Shown here piece after piece: positions 10,976-19,997 of a stretch of DNA of 64,000 nt. Source of the DNA: Brachycybe producta (taxonomy: Eukaryota; Arthropoda; Diplopoda; Playtdesmida; Andrognathidae); NCBI GenBank assembly GCA_036925085.1, contig JAUPFP010000013.1, positions 3,249,155 to 3,313,154 of the forward strand. Reading direction: 5' to 3'. Numbering within the stretch: the stretch's first letter is position 1; each line of letters opens with the position of its first letter. The notes below the pieces were generated by a model. That model was given only the letters and a program-made list of their open reading frames with translations, was not told the origin of the DNA and ran no database searches. The translations under genes and the position numbers were made by a program.

Positions 10976-11941
10976 TACATAACATGGTTTATTTTTTGAA
11001 AATTAATATTCAGTGCGAAACCACATTCGCCCACTTTTGGCCACAATTATATCGAAAAAGTGTAAATCGAAACTGAGCTATAATTTAAAAAAAATGTACT
11101 CTAAAGAGAGGGGGCCGTATAGCGAGGTATGAGTGTATTGATTCAAACGGAAGGATTTCGTTTTTCCTTCCTTTCGTTTGTTCATTTTTTTTTGAGGAGG
11201 TTTTTTTTGAGAGCAGGAAAGAATAAATACACTTTGATGTGTGGTTTCCACTGAAATAAACATTTTTTTTATATATATTTATATATAAATCGACCAAAGT
11301 GATGTTAAAACGTATTTTGATGATGATGATGATGATCATCATCATCTTAGAAAATAGACAAGTCTACAATTTTTCTTCCTGTCAAAAAATATTGTTTGAT
11401 AGTCAGAAAACGTGTAACACACATCACAAAAAAAAGTGTAACTTCGAAATTCTCTCTCCATCAAAACATGTTATCAAATTCTTTTTTGGTTGCCACATCA
11501 CTTTGTTTAGAACTAGTGTTTTTGTGGCCTTTTTTTTACAGTTTTTTTGAGCCAATAAAGTGTGTTATGTGTCTGTGAGTATTCTCTCTCTATATATATA
11601 TCTGTATACATTAATATAGGCCTACATTATATGTGTGTTTGTGGACGACAACAACAACAGCAACAAAACCCTTTCATCAGTTTTGTTGAAAATTTCCGCA
11701 TCGTTTCCCGTCCATTTTGTTTGCTGATGGAGAAGAGATTCTATTGAGTCTATATAGGTCTATATTATATATAAATGTTAGGCCCTATATGTGTGTATAT
11801 GATGGCGTCCAAAACCCCCAAATCCTTCTTGTAGTTGTCATGGTAACCATTCTCTTAAACCATTCACTTAATAAGTTTTTCACGGGTTTAAAAGTTTTGT
11901 TTCTTTTCAAGAGTGGTTTGGTTGGTGGTCAACTTGTTGTT
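10976..11941. other. AT-rich non-coding stretch
   Basis: Contains a GATGATGATGATCATCATC palindromic microsatellite near 11320-11346 and several short overlapping frames (60-100 codons) without domains. No gene is supported. Confidence 0.5.
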
Positions 11942-12063
11942 GGGGACAGACTAAACGTTTTTTTTTCAGGTGAAGAAAGAAATTCATACCGATACAGAGT
12001 GGACTCTGTATCGGCCTAAAAATTGTGAAATTTTCGCACTTTACAGACGTTTAGTTTGTCCCA
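11942..12063. mobile_element. Small MITE with GGGACAGACT ends
   Basis: Left GGGGACAGACTAAACGT and right ACGTTTAGTTTGTCCC are inverted copies. The centre holds a perfect 12 bp inverted repeat, CCGATACAGAGT/ACTCTGTATCGG, separated by 2 bp. Its ends match those of the element at 8446-8713. About 120 bp, non-coding. Confidence 0.75.
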
Positions 12064-13003
12064 TATTGTTGACTATATGATTTTAAATGTCTTTGCATTC
12101 AAAAATGATGGGCGAAATTAGAAACGGGTGGTGGGTTTTTCAATTAGTTTCATTTTTGAGTTGTTTTCTGTCTGTTTTGTCTGTGTGTCTGTCTACGCGG
12201 TTTATCGAGTAAGTTCGTGTTTGTTAAAGTAAAAATGTATGGTGGTTTGGTGGTTCATTATTGACACAAATCATCCTATGACAATAATAAATTGTGGGCT
12301 TAATGGTTATTAGACTTGAGGTTTTTTTAAATTTTGTTTTACTAAGTTAAAACAGCTGTTTTGTCTCATTCGTTGCAATTTGGAGATATGCATTTTCAAG
12401 TAAAATTGTCTCTTGTATGTGTTCATTTGTGTCTCTCTGTGTGGTCTATGTGTCTCTGTTTGAGAATCTCCTCCTTCGATGTGTGGGTTTCACATTTTTG
12501 TGTGTTCTCAGTCGGCATACATACAGTACATAACATACTGTCTCTGTGTTGCCTGTGTCTATACATGTATGTGCATTTTTGTCTTGTTTTCAACTGCCGT
12601 CAAGCTTGGATCCCACATGTTTGAGAAAACAAACAACTGAAACTAGAAATAAGGCAGGGTTGGAAAAAATCATGATTTTTTTTTTTGGAAAAATATCAAA
12701 ACGTCGTGACATTTTGATGTTTTTTAACCCGAATATCATCCTTTATTTCAGCTGTTTGTAGTGGTTATCACGTCTGTAATTAGGTTAATTAGGCCCTACT
12801 TTACTACTTAATATGTGATTGGCTACTGCGGGAATACGTCATGCCGTTTATTTATTGATTGGTTTATAATATATTAACGACACTCAACCCAGCCGTTCCC
12901 TTGGCTTGATCTATCTTTGTTCTTTATTTTCAGTAACCGATTGTATCCAAACGTAAGTGTATAACCGGTTCAAGGTTTCAAGCCGTTATTGTCAAGTATC
13001 ATT
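12064..13003. other. Left flank of the LTR element
   Basis: T- and TG-rich sequence without a gene. Two overlapping frames of 87 and 71 codons (12361-12761) are composed largely of TGTGTCT-type words and are not supported. Confidence 0.5.
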
Positions 13004-13149
13004 TACTTGTAACACCCTGTAAATCGTGATCCCGCCAAAACCATAGCCTGGGGGGTAAACAACTCTCAACCGTCCCTCCCTCCTCTCTGACTCACCTTTC
13101 TGACTCATGCCCCAGTGGCGGATTGATACATAAAGGACCATGGTCACTT

Positions 13150-13184
13150 GGACCTGGTTACACCTCGCAGGTGTACACAGGTCC
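13150..13184 (+). promoter_or_regulatory. Inverted repeat just upstream of LTR TATA box
   Basis: GGACCTG, two unpaired bases, TACACCT, loop CGC, AGGTGTA, two unpaired bases, CAGGTCC. The imperfect hairpin or dyad ends 4 bp before the TATA box and could be a protein-binding dyad. The word AAAGGACCATG also flanks it on both sides (near 13134 and 13194). Its function is inferred from position only. Confidence 0.5.
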
Positions 13185-13188
13185 AAGG

Positions 13189-13197
13189 TATAAAAGG
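13189..13197 (+). promoter_or_regulatory. LTR TATA box
   Basis: TATAAAAGG, a strong TATA match in the left LTR. Transcription would be expected to start near 13220. The same motif lies at 22760-22768 in the right LTR. Confidence 0.75.
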
Positions 13198-13327
13198 ACC
13201 ATGTTCCTCTTTGTTCCTCAGTTCTTTCCTTTGCCTGTTTTTGCGATACATTCCAAATCATGGGCCTGAGGATTTCCAGTTAGTATTTTACTATTCACCC
13301 TTGTATCTGTACTTCTTACAAGGAATG

Positions 13328-13333
13328 AATAAA
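13328..13333 (+). terminator. LTR polyadenylation signal
   Basis: AATAAA, followed within ~15 bases by a GTGTTGT stretch, about 110 bp after the expected start. It is repeated at 22899-22904, where it would end the genomic transcript. Confidence 0.65.
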
Positions 13334-13697
13334 AGTGTTGTAATAAGAAGTAGCGTTGTCTCTATGTCTTTATGCTAATAACTTCTCTTCAGAGGCCGGA
13401 GGTTTCATAGGGCAGGAGCTATACGATTCTCAGCAGCTACAACATCTTCTCTAGTCGGAATACCGATGGAGAAGATGTATATCAGCATCAACCGGAAGAG
13501 AGAGAGATGGCCGCCACTCTCCTGCATTGATTTCACCCCCATGCAGAAGAGTGACTTCAATCTATCTCCATCCAGCTCTCTCTACAGCTCGGATCTTCTC
13601 TGTGCAGGTGTCATACTGCTCAGAGAAGAAACGAAAAGTAGAAAATGTCATCTAAAGGTTGGTAATAAAATATTGGTTGATGTCAAAAGCTCACATT

Positions 13698-13710
13698 TGG
13701 TGGAGGTGCG
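13698..13710 (+). other. Primer binding site, probably tRNA-Ala
   Basis: TGGTGGAGGTGCG starts two bases after the LTR. The first 12 bases are complementary to the 3' end of a typical eukaryotic tRNA-Ala(UGC), CACCTCCA plus CCA. The assignment relies on remembered tRNA sequence; the position directly after the LTR is the stronger evidence. Confidence 0.65.
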
Positions 13711-13820
13711 GGGTATAGCTCCATCTGCCTTCTCCGACCTGTAAACAGAAGCCGTCCTTTGTCCTAAGTCTCGTGATTGTGCCTCACGAGGCTTCGTCCG
13801 TCCTTTCTATGTTGGAGCCA

Positions 13821-14160
13821 CGTATGGAGACCCTCGATAGCGTCAAAGTCAACCGCGTGGCGCCTGTCTGTAAAACCGCGTATGGAGACCCTCGATCACG
13901 TCAAAGTCAACCGCGCGGCGTCCTTTGTGTTGGAACCACGTGTGGAGACCCTCGATAGCGTCAAAGTCGACCACGTGGCGCCTTTGTAAAACCGCGTATG
14001 GAGGCCCTCGATCACGTCAAAGCCAACCGCGCGGCGTCCTTTGTGTTGGAACCACGTATGGAGGCCCTCGATAGCGTCAAAGCCAACCGCGTGGCGCCTT
14101 TTTATGTTGGGATCATGTATGGAGGCCCTCGATCACGTCAAAGCCAACCGCATGGTACCG
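13821..14160 (+). repeat. Six-unit tandem array with A/B alternation
   Basis: Six units of 56-61 bp start near 13821, 13879, 13939, 13995, 14055 and 14116. Each has CGTATGGAGACCCTCGAT, then AGCGTC or CACGTC, then AAAG(T/C)CAACCGCG. The AGCG form ends in GTGGCGCC and the CACG form mostly in GCGGCGTCC. They alternate strictly, so the real period is a ~118 bp dimer repeated three times. Short frames of 61-79 codons across it are translations of the repeat. Confidence 0.85.
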
Positions 14161-15326
14161 TTTTTGTGGAATCGCGAAAGAGACTTGTGGCTACACACAC
14201 CACGTGTCGACCGCGCGATTCTGTGTCCTGTCCTTAGAGACACGTGGGAACGAACTTTTGTCTGCTGACCGCTTAGCACTCGGAAAGTGGACAACCGTTT
14301 GGACACACGTGTTTCCGTCCGTGTTTTTGTATTTCATGTTTCCATTACAATCACCCACTGTCACCTTCACTCTTCTTTAATTTTCAAAGTGAAACCCACA
14401 CCACGTGGGCAACACTTTAAACAAATTCTTCTTACTCTCCGAGAGGAGTTTGCAGTCTCATTATGAGATGAGCAAACAAATCTCATCTACTAATCTATTC
14501 ATCTATTAATAGGCTTTTAAAGGACGTGTGTGTCTTTTAAAATGTCCTATTATCTTCACTCTTCATCTTTAATTTTCAAGCAAGATTCTCCCTAGCTCTA
14601 TTTCATTGTTAGGGGGCTTACAAGCTTAAAACACACTTTTTCTAGCCACGTGGGACTTTCTTGTCCCCCCTTTTCTTTGTTCTTTGTTTTTACACTTGTG
14701 TTTCCCTTGGGACCCTCTATGTCCCAAGTCATGTTCTTCAATTTCTTCATCATCATCACCTCAATGCATCATCACATGAACTTTCTCCATTGGACAACAC
14801 TGAAGCCCGGCCGCCATCTTGGATCGACCGGACACTCTTCAAAAAGCGCCAACGGAGCGGTTTTTCGCTCCATGTGACTCATTGTTGTACCTTCTCTCAT
14901 CTTTTTGTGTTCTCTTCTCTTCTCTTCTCTTCCAGAGGATTGCACTCACGCGCCCCCTGGCGGAGTTCCTCTTGTTAGAGAAAACTTCTCTTTTTCTTTG
15001 AATTTTCTCTCTTTTTGTGTCTTTCTCCTGGCCACCATAAAAACGTGCCCCGGAGGAACTTTTCAATCATCAATTTTTGGACATTGCAATAAACTGAACC
15101 GGAAGTGGCCACCTCAGCGCCACCTACGGACTTCTTCCTTCTACTCAACATAGTCCCTCACTGGGCACTGACTCTGTCTTTTCATCCAGAGCCATCCAGC
15201 AGTGAGGACTCAAAATTTCTCCAGTCTGAACATTTCTTCTGGTTCACCAAGTATTTATCTTGTTGAACACACTTCAATTTCTACACTGTTTTACTGTTTT
15301 AATAAAACTAAATTGAAACTTTTGAT

Positions 15327-15535
15327 GTGCGGGCACCGCACCTAAGTTTTAAACTTTCAAAGTAAAACAGCTTTCTTTTCTTGCTTCTTAGGAGAGTTCA
15401 GCCATCTTGAACTTCTCCTTTGTTTGTGCATTTAAAAAGTTCAGCCATCTTGAACTTTTTGTTCTTTGTGTGTTCTTCACACACACACTCTTCATTCTTG
15501 TTTCTAAGTAAAACTAAAAGTGCGGGCACCGCGCT
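15327..15535 (+). repeat. Pair of GTGCGGGCACCGC hairpins in leader
   Basis: GTGCGG-GCA-CCGCAC at 15327-15341 is a perfect 6 bp stem with a 3 base loop. A second copy, GTGCGGGCACCGCGC, lies at 15520-15534. Both are preceded by an AAACTAAA-type block. The repeat may shape leader RNA structure; this is inference. Confidence 0.6.
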
Positions 15536-16141
15536 CTAGCTTTACTCTTCGTATTGCTTTCCTCTTCTTCAGGCAATTGCAATACACTTTCATTTCTAAT
15601 TCACTTTCCGCAGTGCAATCTTGATTGGGTGGTGTACCACGCTCGAGGTTGTATTGTACATCTGCTGTTTCTTTATTGAGGTTTTTGGAATTCTCGTAAC
15701 CTCCACGTGGTCGCCAAATACCGCGTGTCGAGAGAGATCCTTCCAAAATCTGACGCTCAATAAAGAACTCACGACGCCACACCAGTTGGGAACCAAAACT
15801 CATCACACGCCCAACTGAGAACACGATCAACCCGACACAACCATCACCACACTAACGGAGTGAACGGCCACTTCGTTATACACGTCACAAGCTTAGGTAA
15901 TCTATCGTTACTCAGTGTATAAGAGTACGATAGTGTCGGTTGCCGACAAGCACTAAATTGCCAACGCGCAGTGACATCACCGACCTACAACTTCACGAAC
16001 TGAACGAGTCCCATCATACTGGAACCCGAAAGTATAGCTCAGAGTGTACTCGAGAACCCTCGGAGCTGCACACAACGACTTGGACTTCGCCGGACTCGTT
16101 CGTCACCGCACATTCACATTACACAAGCCACTTCATTAATC

Positions 16142-18523
16142 ATGGCTACCTCACACGACAATACGGGGTCCCTGTCTGATCACCAGGGTTCGCACGAAGA
16201 TCTGTTGGAAGTACCCGTGACTACTGATGTGACACCACCGCCGCGGCCGACTGGGGCCGAGTTTGACCACCTGTCACAACAAGTGGCTGCACTCTCGACT
16301 CGTATGTCTCAGTTCATAGACGACCGATTCACACCGAATCGACCGACTACACCACGGCGGACAACACGCACACACCGACTTCGCGACGATGACTCGGACG
16401 CCTCTTCAGCCCCCTATGTTGGCTACAGAGAGCGTCACGATCGTTACGAAAGACATTACACACCGCACACACGTCATCTACCGCGTAACCCTGACTGGCA
16501 ACAACAAGGGCAGTCAGATGATCCGCGTCACAGAGATGAGCGTGCGGAAATACCGATCACGACACGTGCTGATTCTCCTCACTCGCTTGTCCGGGTTGCA
16601 CGTAGCGGTCGCCGCTCGACACCCCCGGAGCAACAGCCTAGCCAAGGAGCGACACAAGGCACTTCAGTTTACGCGCCACGTTTTCCACCGCAAGGGGTAG
16701 GTCTGATGCCGGCTGGAATGTCAAACGTCCAGGATGGCATCTATCGACCAACCCCCAGAGAACCCTCCGTGGAAGAATTCAATAAGAAATACAGCGGTCG
16801 CCACCCAGCCGACTCAATCCAAAAATTCAACGGATTGACAGGTTTCCGTCCCTTCCTGGAAGAATTCGAGGAAGTAGCACACCTGTACGGTTGGAAAGAC
16901 CACCACAAGGAGGAATACATCACGGGGTGTTTCACTGGGGCCGCCCGCACGTGGCTGAGTAAACTGAGGTATGAGCTTCAGGACATTCCTTGGCCAGCAC
17001 TGAGAGTACAGATGGTAGATACGTTCGGGAAGCCGAACGAACTGGCCATCTTGGAGAAAAAGTATACAGAGATGCTCCAGAAGGAAGGTGAGAGTACACA
17101 AGCTTTCATCTGGGAGTTTATGATACTCGGCGACCGAGTTTACCCGCAACTTGACGATCAGCTGCGTATAAGCCAGTTGCGCCGCGCTCTACATCCCACC
17201 ATACAGAACGCCGCGCATCACGCATCTACGACGTCGTTCAAGGACTTCGCAAACGCCGTCCTCAATATGGAGGTGGTCTTGCTGTCCTTGGATAAATGGC
17301 CGACGGAACCGAAACCCGCAGCTGATTCACAGTCGGGTAAAGGAGCATCGAAGACCGACCAGGAGCCGGCGGCAGCCGCCAGCCCTAAAGACAAAACACA
17401 CCGGTCTAGGCATGATAAAAAGCCTAGTCAGACTGCTGCCACCAATTCAAACCGACACTCTGCAGCGGACACCCAACCAGAGACCACTCGCACGTTCGAC
17501 AAGAGTAAGTCGACGTGTTATAATTGTGGCAAATTGGGGCATTTCGTCCGTGAGTGTCGGCAACCAAAGAAGAAGGTTGCAATCAAGCAGTTTGGAGAGC
17601 CGGTTACCGACTATGACATCAAAGGAGAGGTGCCTGAAACGGATATCATCACCGAAGACGGCGTTGAGTTTGCTCTAATAAGAGTGGCGGGACAAATCCG
17701 CCGGATTCCTCTTCCAGCAGCAGACTCAGCCGCCGGAGCGCCTACTCCTGATAAACCCGACAACGACAGTTCTGACGACTCTGAAGATATACCAGTCAAG
17801 GTGCTCGACCGGGCTCCTGCACATAAATGGACCCCGGACGATCTAATCGTTTGGCAGGACACGCTCGACGTCCTTAAACAATCCGTCAAGGAGATTGGGT
17901 GCCGTGAAAATAAAACAATAGCCATCATGGCTCCCGGAACCCAATCGCCGACGAAGGGCCACTCCTGCTGCCGAAGACTAATGACAACGGTGTATGAGCA
18001 GCTGGTAAGCAGCTGTTCACCTCAAGAAGTCGGAGACTATGATGCCAGCGACAAGAACCCGCGCATCGCCGTCACGATCAACGGAAAGAGTATACGGATG
18101 CTCGCGGACACCGGAGCTACGGGCAGCGTTATCACCATTGAACTCGCGCAGGAACACAAGTTCGAAATCGAGCCTGTGTTAATCCCACCCAACATTCAGG
18201 GTGTGGGAGGCCAAAGGATCACCGTGGTGGGGCGACTCGCCGCGACGGTCCAGCTAGGCCCCCACGCTGTGCGAGGGCACTTACTAGTGATTACCGGCCG
18301 GCACGAAGCCATCTTAGGCCGAGATCTAGGCCGGGCTCTGCACTTAGCTGTGTCCATGACAACAAACAAAGTATACGTGGAGGACGATCTCTTCGAATCC
18401 ACACTCCGACAAAAATGCATTGAAGCACACATCGGATGGGCTCTGGGAGAAACTTCCGTAGAGGCCCCTGGCAAATCTGCCAGCACCTCTAAGGAAAACC
18501 TCGAAACTCCACCCCGTAAGTGA
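16142..18523 (+). CDS. Gag-protease polyprotein of the LTR element
   Basis: A 793-codon frame. Residues 1-200 are polar and Arg/Thr/Pro-rich. Residues ~220-390 look like a retrotransposon Gag capsid domain (FLEEFEEVAHLYGW, TGAARTWLSKL, QAFIWEF, LRRALHPTI). Residues 459-472 form a CX2CX4HX4C zinc knuckle (CYNCGKLGHFVREC), followed by a basic stretch. Residues 640-735 form a retroviral-type aspartic protease with LADTGATGS (active Asp 656) and the later ILGRD at 724-728. In the family, Gag packs the RNA into particles and the protease cleaves the polyprotein. The start ATG at 16142 has a G at +4 and precedes the whole conserved part. The frame ends ~55 residues after the protease without continuing into a polymerase. 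Coding GC is far above the flanks. The Gag and protease calls are firm; the clade is not. Confidence 0.92.
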   Translation: MATSHDNTGSLSDHQGSHEDLLEVPVTTDVTPPPRPTGAEFDHLSQQVAALSTRMSQFIDDRFTPNRPTTPRRTTRTHRLRDDDSDASSAPYVGYRERHDRYERHYTPHTRHLPRNPDWQQQGQSDDPRHRDERAEIPITTRADSPHSLVRVARSGRRSTPPEQQPSQGATQGTSVYAPRFPPQGVGLMPAGMSNVQDGIYRPTPREPSVEEFNKKYSGRHPADSIQKFNGLTGFRPFLEEFEEVAHLYGWKDHHKEEYITGCFTGAARTWLSKLRYELQDIPWPALRVQMVDTFGKPNELAILEKKYTEMLQKEGESTQAFIWEFMILGDRVYPQLDDQLRISQLRRALHPTIQNAAHHASTTSFKDFANAVLNMEVVLLSLDKWPTEPKPAADSQSGKGASKTDQEPAAAASPKDKTHRSRHDKKPSQTAATNSNRHSAADTQPETTRTFDKSKSTCYNCGKLGHFVRECRQPKKKVAIKQFGEPVTDYDIKGEVPETDIITEDGVEFALIRVAGQIRRIPLPAADSAAGAPTPDKPDNDSSDDSEDIPVKVLDRAPAHKWTPDDLIVWQDTLDVLKQSVKEIGCRENKTIAIMAPGTQSPTKGHSCCRRLMTTVYEQLVSSCSPQEVGDYDASDKNPRIAVTINGKSIRMLADTGATGSVITIELAQEHKFEIEPVLIPPNIQGVGGQRITVVGRLAATVQLGPHAVRGHLLVITGRHEAILGRDLGRALHLAVSMTTNKVYVEDDLFESTLRQKCIEAHIGWALGETSVEAPGKSASTSKENLETPPRK

Positions 18524-19997
18524 CGACGAAAGCAACGGCCACCCACGCTGTCAAGAAACCAAACGCGACGAAAATAAAACAATAATTCACCAGTGTTTAT
18601 TTCATGACTATGGAAATAAACACCAGCAACCATCAAATATCAACAATAGAAGAGCGGGAGGAATTTAAGAAACAACTGAGGACAGTTGTCAAGAGGTGGG
18701 GGAGGGGATAAAAGGAACCCCCCAACGAATAAACAACCCCACAGCATCAACAACCCCTCTAAACACTCTCAAATAACTCCCAAAACTCTACAAAATTCAC
18801 ACAACTTTAATTTTTGAAACACTTCTAAACTTTTCAACATGGCCGCCAATATTTACATATTGGCAACCATTTCAAACATGCAATAAACTACACCGGAACC
18901 ACGTGGCCTTCACAAACAACTGTCAACCACGTGGTACACCTGGGAAAAACGCCGAAGGCTAGTCAAGGACGTTCAGAAGAAAAATCAAGAGCCATAAAAG
19001 GGTCAGCAAAAGAAAAACACCGTGCTCCCCTTTATTATGGACGAACGTCATTGACCATGCTGTTGACAGTAGAAGGATAGAAACTTCAAAGAGACAATTG
19101 CTCTGGGGGCCAGACCAATGCACTGGGACTTCAAAGAAAAAAAACGAACAACAAAAACTGCTGGCCATAAACAAATAAAAAAGGAAGAAAATCAGTTTTG
19201 AAGATTTTGTGAGAGCGGACACCTTCAATTAAAAAATAAAATTGAAGAACCTGTCACCCTCTCAATTAAGATCGAATTGTGGGACACCAACTCCTGCCCC
19301 ACTCCCCCCTAAAAATAATAACAAACAGCAAGGTACATTAGTAACCTTGCTGACCTATTCTTTCCAAAAAAGGCATTAAGGAAAAGAAGGGGAGAAAGTT
19401 AATGGGCAACTTCACACCTCGGTGTGAAATAAAATAACGGCCCTTCCCCCTCGAGATTCCTTAGTCCTTTTGTTTATCTAAAAATAATAAACAGGACCGA
19501 CTCTGATAAGAATTAGATCAACACCTCTCACATCTAATATCGGTGGGACAACCCCCACCCCCAATAAATAAAGTCGTGAAGAAACCAATTAGAGTAAGGT
19601 GTCTTATTCTAAAAGGGGCCGGCCCTTCTAACTTTTAAAATTAAATAAGAAAGTGACCAAACTTGGTCAATTACCACTCGATTTGCTCTCTTCAAAGAAG
19701 CACTCGTTTTTGTTCATCTCTTTATGCTCGATCTTCTTCAATCATCAAATCTTCAATCTACTTCTGTGCCAAGTTCCAAATTTTAATTTCGAACTTCTTC
19801 AGTTTTGTTGTCAATCCAAAGCTTGAGTACCACCTTCAAGCCTTTGAACTCACGTGCAGTGCATCAGGCCTTCAGAACTCTTTGGACCTCTTGAAATAAT
19901 AACAGAGTGATCGGGGACCGATTTCTGTTATTATTTGGAAGTAACCACCAGCAGCGGGACTTTTGAAAAAGTAAGAACTTTCTAACTCTTAAGAAAT
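18524..19997 (+). other. Spacer between the two frames of the LTR element
   Basis: About 1.5 kb, A-rich, with repeated AATAAA words and no frame above ~90 codons. It sits where Ty3/Gypsy elements usually keep polymerase genes, but I see no polymerase-like peptide here. The 5' part has GGGGATAAAAGG (see 18707), and the 3' part is CTTC-rich near 19685-19815, which could hold a splice acceptor for the next frame. Both ideas are inference. Confidence 0.6.
18707..18715 (+). promoter_or_regulatory. Possible internal TATA box
   Basis: GATAAAAGG resembles the LTR's own TATAAAAGG and is preceded by a G-rich GGTGGGGGAGGG tract. It lies ~1.3 kb before the second frame and might drive a separate transcript. 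There is no supporting initiator; a chance match is quite possible. Confidence 0.25.

Larger units (their letters stand above)
13008..13695 (+). repeat. Left LTR
   Basis: Matches 22579-23266 at a constant offset of 9571, apparently without differences. It starts TGTAACACCCTG and ends GCTCACA. It holds the promoter (TATA at 13189) and a polyadenylation signal (13328), so U3 would be about 210 bp, R about 130 bp and U5 the remaining ~340 bp. Open frames of 76-92 codons inside, on both strands, occur in both LTRs and are not supported as genes. Confidence 0.95.
13711..16141 (+). other. Long leader of the LTR element
   Basis: About 2.4 kb between primer site and Gag start. It has many upstream ATGs and short frames, a dimeric tandem array (13821-14160), a copy pair of GTGCGGGCACCGC hairpins and two copies of GTTCAGCCATCTTGAACTT (near 15398 and 15440), each itself an imperfect inverted repeat. 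No long coding frame is seen. A packaging or splicing role is possible but not shown. Confidence 0.6.

Noticed and set aside
13148-13744. Frames of 76 and 92 codons within the LTR
   Set aside because: They occur in both LTRs, have no domain and span the promoter, R and U5 parts.
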